Assembly (NCBI RefSeq): GCF_013870525.1
Contig: NZ_JACBXD010000034.1
Location: 1-64,000 of the forward strand
Direction of reading: 5' to 3'
From: Amycolatopsis pittospori
GTDB taxonomy: Bacteria; Actinomycetota; Actinomycetes; Mycobacteriales; Pseudonocardiaceae
DNA length: 64,000 bases
Positions 26,138-33,649 of this stretch are shown one piece after another (position 1 is the stretch's first letter; each line of letters opens with the position of its first letter). Below the pieces are notes generated by a model that saw only the letters and a program-made list of their open reading frames with translations, had not been told where the DNA came from and searched no databases. The position numbers and the translations under genes were made by a program.

Positions 26138-26278
26138 GGCAATTTCGGCTCCGCCAACCGTTCACGAAACCAATATAGGCAGGAATTGCCCATGTGCCGG
26201 CGGCGGCCCGCGGATAGATTCATCTCACCGGATGAAAGCTTCCGGGAAGTTGGATCGGTTTCCGAAAAGGGAGAAGAA

Positions 26279-26422
26279 ATGAACCTCAATCTGGACGACC
26301 TGAACCTGGACGAGCTCGACGTCACGTCGCTGCGCGACACCGTCGCGCTGCCGGAAACCGCGGCCTCCTCCAGCAACAACGGTTCGGGCACCAACACCGG
26401 TTCGTGCGTCGACCCCCAGTGA
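26279..26422 (+). CDS. Thiopeptide precursor, LazA-like leader
   Basis: This is a 47-aa ribosomal precursor. The acidic leader (1-29) ends DELDVTSLRDTVALPETAA, near-identical in pattern to the lactazole precursor leader (VTSLRDTVALPENGA, from memory). The core (30-47) is SSSNNGSGTNTGSCVDPQ. The C-terminal SCVDPQ parallels the SCAQPQ tail of LazA, so Ser42 is the likely second pyridine Ser and Cys43 the adjoining thiazole. Only one Cys is present; the rest is Ser, Thr, Asn and Gly, unlike the Cys-rich cores of known thiopeptides. AAGGGAG lies 6 bp before the ATG; a longer in-frame start at 26186 lacks a site. A hairpin follows the stop, separating it from the modification genes. Confidence 0.88.
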   Translation: MNLNLDDLNLDELDVTSLRDTVALPETAASSSNNGSGTNTGSCVDPQ

Positions 26423-26444
26423 TCTCACCGGGATTCTGACGAAC

Positions 26445-26481
26445 AGGTGTCACCCCGGTGGCGAACGCCGGGGTGACACCT
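26445..26481 (+). terminator. Hairpin between precursor and modification genes
   Basis: AGGTGTCACCCCGG (26445-26458) and its exact complement (26468-26481) form a 14-bp stem with a 9-nt loop. It lies 22 bp after the precursor stop and about 30 bp before the dehydratase gene. Partial terminators here are typical of RiPP operons: the precursor mRNA is made in excess and a fraction reads through. Confidence 0.75.
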
Positions 26482-26514
26482 CCCGATGAAGGAACGACAG
26501 GAAAGGAGTGAGTG

Positions 26515-29082
26515 GTGCGACAACCCCAATTGTCCGTCGCCGAATCGGTGACCGGGCGAACAGAGACCGCGCCTTATGCCCTGGTGCGCACGACCCTCTC
26601 CGGACTGTGGCCGGAAAGCGTCGAGAACAGCGATTTCCGGCGCCTGTCGCATGAGCTCGTCACCTGTGAGCGACGGCTGCTTTCCTTCGCGTCGGGACCA
26701 CTCGGTCAGCAATTGCACGACGCCAGATCCTGGTTGCCCGGGGAAACGCACCGACAGGTCGCGATCCCGTTGCGGCGGGACCTGCACAACGGCCGGGCAC
26801 CCCGGCCCAGACTGCGTGCGGCCGCCGGTGAGCTGATCGATCGCTTGCCCCCGCTCGCCGGCTGGCTGGACCTGATCGACACGCGTGAGCGCCTGCGCGC
26901 CGAACTCGGACCGGCGCAGGCGGACGCACTGACCGCCGAGCGGGAGCGGCTGAGCCGGCGGGCGGCCGATGAGACCTTGCGGCGGGCAGTGGCGTTGTCG
27001 AGCGTCGATCTGCTGCACGGCCTCGCCGACGTCGCCGATCCGCGCTACGGCGCCAAAGCCAGGAAGGCCGAGGCCAAGGTCCTGCGGTATGTACTGCGTG
27101 CCGCCACGAAGACCAGTCCGTGGTCGTGGTTCACCGCCGTCGGCTGGGGAACCTGGGACGAGCCGGGTGGTGACATCACCGGCGAACTCGACTTGGTCGC
27201 CCACGTCCTGCCCAACCAGACGCTGGTCGGCACCCTTCTCCGCGCGCTGCTCGCCGAACGAGGTCTGCGCTGGTCGTTGCCGCACCGGCTCGCTCCCGCG
27301 GTAAGCCTGGACGCGGACCGCTTCAGCTGCCTACGCGACGACTTCGAGGTGAAGAGCAATTACGTCGCGGTTCGCGAACAACGTGTCCGGCTTCCCCGTA
27401 ACGCCGCGCTCGACCTGGTGCTGACCGACGTCCGGGCGGCCGGCGCAGAGGGCAGGACCCTCCCGGAGCTCGCCACCGCCCTCGGCCGGCTGCTGCCGCC
27501 CTCCGCTTCCGGAGCGCCGGTCCGGGCTTATCTCGACCGCCTCGCCGACGAGCAGGTGCTGATCCCGATCTCGCCCGTCGATCCCCAGCTGCCCGATCCG
27601 CTCCCCGCACTGGCCGAGTGGCTGAGCACTGCGGACCAGGACGTCCAGGCGGCCCGGCTGCACCGGATCCACCACGCGGGGCTCGATATCGCGTGTCTTC
27701 CGGCCGCGGACCGCCCTGAGGCGATCCGCGACCTCGACGCCGAATGGACGGCGGTGTTCGCCGACCTCGGCGCTCCACGCCCGGCGACGATGCCGCTCCG
27801 GGAGGACGTGCTGCTGCCCGCCAGGCTCCGGCTGGGCTCCGAAGTCGGTGCGGACATCCGAGACGACCTGATCCGGCTCGCCCCGCTGACCGAACTGCTC
27901 AACGAGGGCGCGGTGCTGCGCGCACTGGTGCGGCACCGGCTGCTGACCCGGTTCGGCCCCGGCGGACACTGCCGGGTCGCCGAACTCGTGGCCGACGCCT
28001 CTCAGCTCTGGGACACCGCCATGGCGGTGGGTACGGACGGCACGGTCCGCCTCCCGCCGGGCGAGACCTTGCCCGACGAGGTCGCCGAACTCGCCGCCTT
28101 GCGCCGGGAAATCGCCGCGACCGCGAGATCCGGCGGTGGGAGGGAGGTGTGGCTGCCCGACGATCTCATCGGGCACGTGGAAGAACGTCTCCCGAGGTGG
28201 CTCTTGCGCCGGCCGGCGTCGTACTCGCATTTCGTGCAGCCGTTCGACGAAGACGGCAGGCGCGGCTGGTGCCTGAACTCGGTCAACAGCGGCTGGGGCC
28301 GGTTCACCACCCGGTTCCTCGACGTGTTCGGGCCCGGCCTGCGTGACGCGGTCGCCGCCAGACTGCACCGGACGCTCGACGGCGAACGGACCGCACAGTT
28401 CAGGCCGGTGAACGGTTTCAACGCCAACCTGCACCCCCTGCTCTTCGCCGACGAGGTGGGTGAAGACCCCGCGTGGTCGACACTGCTGGATCAGGACCTC
28501 GAAGTCGCACACGATCCGGCGACCGACACCGTCCGGCTGCGTGTCGTCGCCACCGGCGCGCCACTCAACGTGCTGTACATCGGGTTCCTGGTCCAGCTCG
28601 CTTTGCCGGACAGGGTCGCCCCGTACTACCTCGACCTCACCGCCGACCGGGCCGGCTTCGGCAAGATCGCCCCGGTCGAGACGGCGACAGGGGGCCGCGC
28701 CCGGCTCCGGTTCCGAGACCTCGTACTCGCCCGGCGCACCTGGGCACTCGACGCCGAAACGACCGCGGAATGGGTGCACGCCCTCAAATCCGGTACCGCC
28801 GCCGCGGCGATGGCGCGCCGGCGTGCGGAACTCGACCTGCCGGACGCGGTGTTCGTGTCGGGCGCCAGGCGGCCGCCTGGAGTGGTGGCCGAGAAGCCGC
28901 GCCGCTACGTGGTGCAGCCGAAGCCGCAGTTCGTGGACTTCGGCAACGCGCTCCACCTGCGGTGCCTGGCCAAACTCCTGCACCAGCACGACGGGCCGGT
29001 CCAGATCGAGGAGGCCTTGCCGGTGCCCGGACTCGGCCGGACGACCGAGCTGGTGGTCGAAACCCATCGGAGAGGGATGTGA
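26515..29082 (+). CDS. LanB-type dehydratase, glutamylation domain (LazB-like)
   Basis: This 855-aa protein matches the N-terminal domain of lantibiotic dehydratases (split LanB; TbtB/LazB type), which transfer Glu from tRNA-Glu to Ser/Thr side chains of the precursor. Landmarks include the early VRTTLSGLWPE, a TSPWSWFTAVGWGTW block near residue 205, and FVQPFDEDGRRGWCLNSVNSG near 580. The length agrees with split glutamylation proteins; the elimination domain is absent and supplied elsewhere (36159-37079). Two GTG starts are possible (26512, 26515); the spacing to AAGGAG favours 26515. It is the first modification gene after the precursor. Confidence 0.9.
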   Translation: MRQPQLSVAESVTGRTETAPYALVRTTLSGLWPESVENSDFRRLSHELVTCERRLLSFASGPLGQQLHDARSWLPGETHRQVAIPLRRDLHNGRAPRPRLRAAAGELIDRLPPLAGWLDLIDTRERLRAELGPAQADALTAERERLSRRAADETLRRAVALSSVDLLHGLADVADPRYGAKARKAEAKVLRYVLRAATKTSPWSWFTAVGWGTWDEPGGDITGELDLVAHVLPNQTLVGTLLRALLAERGLRWSLPHRLAPAVSLDADRFSCLRDDFEVKSNYVAVREQRVRLPRNAALDLVLTDVRAAGAEGRTLPELATALGRLLPPSASGAPVRAYLDRLADEQVLIPISPVDPQLPDPLPALAEWLSTADQDVQAARLHRIHHAGLDIACLPAADRPEAIRDLDAEWTAVFADLGAPRPATMPLREDVLLPARLRLGSEVGADIRDDLIRLAPLTELLNEGAVLRALVRHRLLTRFGPGGHCRVAELVADASQLWDTAMAVGTDGTVRLPPGETLPDEVAELAALRREIAATARSGGGREVWLPDDLIGHVEERLPRWLLRRPASYSHFVQPFDEDGRRGWCLNSVNSGWGRFTTRFLDVFGPGLRDAVAARLHRTLDGERTAQFRPVNGFNANLHPLLFADEVGEDPAWSTLLDQDLEVAHDPATDTVRLRVVATGAPLNVLYIGFLVQLALPDRVAPYYLDLTADRAGFGKIAPVETATGGRARLRFRDLVLARRTWALDAETTAEWVHALKSGTAAAAMARRRAELDLPDAVFVSGARRPPGVVAEKPRRYVVQPKPQFVDFGNALHLRCLAKLLHQHDGPVQIEEALPVPGLGRTTELVVETHRRGM

Positions 29083-29087
29083 CCGAC

Positions 29088-30194
29088 ATGGCCGGAATCG
29101 TGCGGGACGTGGTCTGCCACTACCACGATCCCCTGCAAGCGCCGCTGTTGCGCGAGGCGGTGTTTCCCGCGCTCGCCGACCTGCCCGGCGTGACCGCGCA
29201 TCTGGAACGCGGCTGGCTGCACGGCCCGCATCTGCGGGTCAGGGTTTCCGGTCCGGCAGGGTCGGCCGAGCGGCTGGCCATCGCGCTGGAGCGGCACCTA
29301 CGGCAGCGCCCTTCCCGAGCCTCACTGTCCGAAGTGGACCTCGAAGCGCTGGCGACGGCCGCCGGGAGAGCCGAACTCGTGCCGCCGCCTTATGGACCGT
29401 ACCCTCCGGACAACAGCGTGCGCGTCGAGGATCCCGACCCCACGGCTCGGGCCGGATTCCCCGGCGGGCCCGCCACCGCGGCGGTCCGCGACCGCCTGCT
29501 GACACTGGCCGTACCCGCCGTGGCGGTGACCGTCGCCGACGCGGGCGAGCACGCGGACCGGGCGGGTGCACGGGTCCGGGCGGTGATGACCGTGTTGAGC
29601 GCCCATGCCGAGGCGAGTCCCGGTGGGCTGGACAAACGCTACTTCTCCTACCAGTCCCACCTCGAAGCGCATCTGCACGTCACCGACGACGACGGCCGGA
29701 TCCGCGCCGGTCACGACGCGATGTGGCAGGCGCACGCGGACCGGGCCCGCCGGATCGTCCGGCATGCCGCAGACCTCGACGAGCCGCTCGTGGCCGCCTG
29801 GCGTTCCTGGGGCGACGCGGCGAGGAGCATCGCCGCGATGGCGTACGACCGCGGCGAGCTCCGGTCCGCGGACGGACGGGAGACGTCGGCCAGGGCGGCC
29901 GCCTTCGATGATCCGGTCACGGCTCGGACCTACTTGCGGGACGACGTCAGCGAGTTCCACCGGCTGCTGGGAGAGGTTTGGAGTCCGGATACCGGCGACC
30001 GCCGGGAATTCGAGATCGAGCGGTTCGTCATGAACATCCTGTACCTGGCGCTGGCCGTCTGCGACGTCCGGCCCGCCGAACGCTATCTCGCGGCGGCCCT
30101 GGTCTGCCGGGCCGTCGAGTCGATCACCTGCCTCGACTGGCGGGCGCGTATCGAGCGGGCGCGGCGCAAGCAACTCGCCGCGGGTTCTCGATGA
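29088..30194 (+). CDS. Thiopeptide pyridine synthase-like protein (LazC-like)
   Basis: This 368-aa protein has the fold of thiopeptide-type bacteriocin biosynthesis proteins (VVCHYHDPLQAPLLREAVFP at the start, GWLHGPHLRVRVSG near residue 45). The KRYFSYQSHLEAHL stretch near 190 resembles the SFRSHAEAF motif of class II pyridine synthases (TbtD/LazC). These enzymes join two dehydroalanines by a formal [4+2] reaction, expel the leader and close the macrocycle. Position supports this: it follows the LazB homologue as in the lactazole cluster. ATG 29088 has GGAGAGGG at good distance; GTG 29079 overlapping the previous stop is an alternative. Confusion with the elimination protein at 36159 is possible, since both share the fold. 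Confidence 0.8.
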   Translation: MAGIVRDVVCHYHDPLQAPLLREAVFPALADLPGVTAHLERGWLHGPHLRVRVSGPAGSAERLAIALERHLRQRPSRASLSEVDLEALATAAGRAELVPPPYGPYPPDNSVRVEDPDPTARAGFPGGPATAAVRDRLLTLAVPAVAVTVADAGEHADRAGARVRAVMTVLSAHAEASPGGLDKRYFSYQSHLEAHLHVTDDDGRIRAGHDAMWQAHADRARRIVRHAADLDEPLVAAWRSWGDAARSIAAMAYDRGELRSADGRETSARAAAFDDPVTARTYLRDDVSEFHRLLGEVWSPDTGDRREFEIERFVMNILYLALAVCDVRPAERYLAAALVCRAVESITCLDWRARIERARRKQLAAGSR

Positions 30195-31744
30195 CCGCCG
30201 TGCGGGAGTCCACGCGCAGGCTGCGACCGGGAGTCCGGACGACGTCCACGCCCGACGGCCTGCTGTTCCGTGGTCCGCTGGGCACCTTCACCGCGACCGG
30301 CGGCCCGGACCTGTCGGTTCTCTGGGATCGGATCTCCCCGGCGTTGGCCGGGGGCCTCAGTGCCGAGGCGGCTGAGTCCGTCTGCTCGAACGGGAAGGCA
30401 GGCCGGATCGTACGCGGGCTGCTCGACAGTCTCGACGAGCACGGCATGTTGGTGACTTCGCCCGCCGGTTGGGCGGAGCACGCGATCCCGAGGCCCACAC
30501 CGGACTTCGCGGCTTGGCTCGACCAGGTGACGGTCGATCCGGCCGAGGCGTGGAACCGTTGTGTCGCCTGTCGATTCACCGTCTTCGGCACCGGCCCGGT
30601 CGCCGAGGCGGCCGCCGCCGCACTGGCACTGAGCGGAATACCGATCCGTCGTCGCGATGGAGAGGATTCGAGGCTCGTCCTGGTGCGGGCCGCCGACGAC
30701 GTGGGGGCCGAACTCCTGGCTTTCGCGGGCGCGGACCGTCGGAAGGGGTTCGCCGTCCAGACCAGGACGAACGACGGCGGCCCGATCGCCGACCGGCTCG
30801 GGATCGACGCGTCCGTTCCGGAAAGCCCGGTCGCCGAACTGGCAGGCTTCCTCGTCGTACAACGGTTGCTGCGGAAGGTCGCGGAACCGGACACCTCTTG
30901 GCCGCGAGTCCTCGTCGTGCGGCCGGATCCCCTGCGCGCCACGTCGCATCCTTGGCCGGAGGGGGCCGCGACGTCGCCCACGGACCTCACCGCCGCGATG
31001 ACCGCTCTCGACGCGCTGTGCGACCCCGAACTCGGCTCGTTGACCGCGCCCGAGTTCACCGGCTTGCGGCAGGTTCCGCTGGGAATGGCCGTCGCCGACG
31101 GGATACCCGCCTGGGGGACGACGGTCGACGCGGCCCGCCTAGCGGCCGGACTGGCCGCCGCCGAACGCAGGCTCGATCCGGACGGCGGTACCGCGGTCGG
31201 CGGCGACGAACTCCACGCCACCGGGATCGCTTGGCGGCGGGCGATACTCGGCCGCACGCCGCTCCTCGACGGAGACGAGTACCGGCCTGGCCCGGACACC
31301 GCCTCGGCCCGCTGGCTGTCCACTGTGACCGTCCGATTCGGACTGGACGCCCACTGCCGGGTCTCACGGCCCGCCGAAGGTGTCTTCGTCGCCGTCGTCA
31401 CCGACGGGGCCGGAGTGCTGTCGCGGGCGGTGGAGGGAACGGCGGAGGACGCGGCGGCGCACGCCTGGCTGGGTGCGGCAGGCGCCGAACAGGCCCGCCG
31501 GTCCGGGTTGGCTCCCCCGGCGGAACCGTTCCAGTCGTGCGGGGCGGCGTTGCCGGTGGCCGGGCCCCGGCCGGAACTGTGGTCGGCGCCGAGGGATCAC
31601 GAACCGGAGCTGCAGCGCTGTCTGCGCCGGGCACTGCCGGACGTCAGGCCACCGCGACCCGCCGTCGGCACCGGTGCTCCCGGATTGTCCGCCGCGCTGC
31701 GGGCGGCCGGATTCGTCGCGCTCGACCTGAGGAGCACGCCATGA
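30191..31744 (+). CDS. Leader-binding ocin-ThiF-like protein (LazD-like)
   Basis: This 517-aa protein starts by ATGA overlap with the pyridine synthase gene. The first 90 residues have the strand-helix pattern of a RiPP recognition element (RRLRPGVRTTSTPDGLLFRG in outline, then a winged helix-like segment). The middle is a degenerate ThiF/E1-like Rossmann region (FTVFGTGPVAEAAAAALALSG) with no adenylation site or zinc Cys cluster. Such proteins bind the leader and deliver it to the YcaO partner encoded next, to which it is also coupled by ATGA. The order matches LazD before LazE. Confidence 0.85.
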   Translation: MTAVRESTRRLRPGVRTTSTPDGLLFRGPLGTFTATGGPDLSVLWDRISPALAGGLSAEAAESVCSNGKAGRIVRGLLDSLDEHGMLVTSPAGWAEHAIPRPTPDFAAWLDQVTVDPAEAWNRCVACRFTVFGTGPVAEAAAAALALSGIPIRRRDGEDSRLVLVRAADDVGAELLAFAGADRRKGFAVQTRTNDGGPIADRLGIDASVPESPVAELAGFLVVQRLLRKVAEPDTSWPRVLVVRPDPLRATSHPWPEGAATSPTDLTAAMTALDALCDPELGSLTAPEFTGLRQVPLGMAVADGIPAWGTTVDAARLAAGLAAAERRLDPDGGTAVGGDELHATGIAWRRAILGRTPLLDGDEYRPGPDTASARWLSTVTVRFGLDAHCRVSRPAEGVFVAVVTDGAGVLSRAVEGTAEDAAAHAWLGAAGAEQARRSGLAPPAEPFQSCGAALPVAGPRPELWSAPRDHEPELQRCLRRALPDVRPPRPAVGTGAPGLSAALRAAGFVALDLRSTP

Positions 31745-33636
31745 CGCATGATCTGCGGGAGGCCGCGCTCTGCTCGAAGTGGCTGCGCGGTGAGCGGTCC
31801 GATCCGGCCGTCCGGATCGGACTCGCGGCGGAACCCGTCCCCGGCGCCCTCGTCGTGGCCGTGCTGAACGAATGGACCGTGGCCGGCCTCGAAGAACTGG
31901 CCGGGACCATCGCCGCGGCGGGTGCGCGATTCCTGCCGGTGCGCGCCGACGGGGTCCTCACCGTGATCGGACCGATCACCGGGCCGGGCCTGGCCGGCTG
32001 CGTCCGATGTGCCGAGCTCGGCCGCGTCCACGCGCTGGATCTGCCGGCCGATCCCGAGGCGAGGCTGGGCGGCGCGTTTCCACCCTCGTCGTTTCCCGCG
32101 CTGGCCGCGCTCGTCCGGCTGCCGGCCGCGCACCCCGAAGCCTCCCTGCTGTGGCAACTCGACAACCGGGACGGCACGTTCACGACGCACACCGTGCCGA
32201 TCCGGCCCGGTTGTCCCGAATGCGCCCCACTGCCCGCGGACGAACCGGAATCGGCCCGCTTCACTCCCCTGCCGCGGCCGGTACCCCGCGGGGTCTTCCG
32301 GCAGGAAAACCGGCTCACCACCGGCCCTGCCTTCGTCGAGACTGCGGCCGATTCCTCCTTCGGGCCGGTGACGGCCCTGGGCCGCACGGACCGGTCGCCG
32401 ATGCCGCTGGTCTCCGCCGCCACCGTCGTGGGCAAGGTGCGGGAGTGGAGTTTCGGCAGGTCGGCGACCGTGGCCGACGCCGAGCGCGTGGCCGTGTTCG
32501 AGGCGCTGGAACGCAGACTCGCGCTGCGCCCGCACGGCCGCCGTACCGTGGTGCGGGCGTCCTTCGCCGATCTCGGCGCGGACAGGGCGGTGGACCCCGC
32601 GTCGCTGGGCCTGCCGGACCCGGAGTTCACCGGCCTTTCCGACGCCTGCACGCCGTACCGGCCGGATCTGCCGATCTCCTGGGTCCACGGCTGGTCCATG
32701 ACGAGGGATCGGGCGCTCGCGGTTCCTGAGCACTTCGTCTACTACGGCGTCCCCGCCCGGCCGGAGACACCACGGGTCCTCGTCGGCAACAGCAACGGCA
32801 ACGGGCTGGGCAACAGTCCCGAAGAAGCCGCGCTGGCCGGTTTGCTCGAAGTCGTCGAGCGGGACGCCTTCCTGATGGCGTGGTACGCCAACGCGCCGCT
32901 GCGCCGGATCGCACCGCCCGAGGGGGACGACCTCGCCGGGCACCTCGCCGACGATCTCGCCCGCATCGGTTACGAACTCCTGCTCTTCGACGCGACCACC
33001 GAGTTCGGCATCCCGGTCGTGCTGTCCCTGGCCCGGCAGCGATCCGAACTGTCCCCGTTGCCCCAGGTCTACTTCTCCGCCGGGGCCCATCCGGATCCGC
33101 TGGTCGCGCTCCGGTCGGCGATCGTCGAAACGGCGGTCGGCGCGTTCCGCCGCGCCGACCGGGCCGCCCCGGACGCCGAAGAACGGCACCGGCTGGAACG
33201 GATGCTCGAAGATCCGACGCTGGTCCGACGACTGGACGATCACATCGACCTGCACCGCCTGCCGTCGGCGCGGAAACTCCACGAGTTCCTGCTCTCGGAC
33301 CCGTCGGTGTCGAATCCCTTGCCCTATCAAGAAGTCTTGCCCGAGGCGCCAGAACCGGAGACGGATTTGACCCGGGTGCTGACCGGCCTGGTGGACAGGC
33401 TGGCCGCATACGGCCTGGACACCGTGGTGGTGGACCAGACGGACGACTGGAGCCGCGGGATGGGCCTGCACGCGGTGAAGGTCGTGGTGCCGGGCACGCT
33501 CCGGCTGACGTTCGGGCATCTGCTCCGCGCCACCGCGAACACACCCCGCCTGCTGACCGTGCCGCGTCTGCTCGGCCGGACATCGGCCGATCTCGCCCTC
33601 GCGGATCTGCCCCGGCACCCGCATCCCTTCAACTGA
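31741..33636 (+). CDS. YcaO cyclodehydratase (LazE-like)
   Basis: This 631-aa azoline-forming YcaO protein activates precursor amides with ATP to cyclise Cys, Ser or Thr. ATP/Mg-binding patterns are visible as VADAERVAVFEALERRL (about 240-257) and NSPEEAALAGLLEVVERDAF (about 357-376). The C-terminus ends LPRHPHPFN, a variant of the Pro-rich tail that shapes the active site in TOMM cyclodehydratases. The N-terminal 190 residues are the usual TOMM extension, with two Cys pairs (GCVRCAELG, GCPECAP) that could bind zinc. It is coupled to the leader-binding gene by ATGA. Confidence 0.92.
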   Translation: MTHDLREAALCSKWLRGERSDPAVRIGLAAEPVPGALVVAVLNEWTVAGLEELAGTIAAAGARFLPVRADGVLTVIGPITGPGLAGCVRCAELGRVHALDLPADPEARLGGAFPPSSFPALAALVRLPAAHPEASLLWQLDNRDGTFTTHTVPIRPGCPECAPLPADEPESARFTPLPRPVPRGVFRQENRLTTGPAFVETAADSSFGPVTALGRTDRSPMPLVSAATVVGKVREWSFGRSATVADAERVAVFEALERRLALRPHGRRTVVRASFADLGADRAVDPASLGLPDPEFTGLSDACTPYRPDLPISWVHGWSMTRDRALAVPEHFVYYGVPARPETPRVLVGNSNGNGLGNSPEEAALAGLLEVVERDAFLMAWYANAPLRRIAPPEGDDLAGHLADDLARIGYELLLFDATTEFGIPVVLSLARQRSELSPLPQVYFSAGAHPDPLVALRSAIVETAVGAFRRADRAAPDAEERHRLERMLEDPTLVRRLDDHIDLHRLPSARKLHEFLLSDPSVSNPLPYQEVLPEAPEPETDLTRVLTGLVDRLAAYGLDTVVVDQTDDWSRGMGLHAVKVVVPGTLRLTFGHLLRATANTPRLLTVPRLLGRTSADLALADLPRHPHPFN

Positions 33637-33649
33637 CCCGGAGTTCCGC

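Noticed and set aside
26186..26278. N-terminal extension of the thiopeptide precursor
   Set aside because: No ribosome site for ATG 26186, and the extra 31 residues do not resemble any RiPP leader; ATG 26279 has AAGGGAG and gives a LazA-like leader.
26369..26422. Pyritide (azole-free pyridine RiPP) as product class
   Set aside because: The cluster encodes YcaO, leader-binding and dehydrogenase proteins for azole formation, and the leader is lactazole-like; pyritide clusters lack these.
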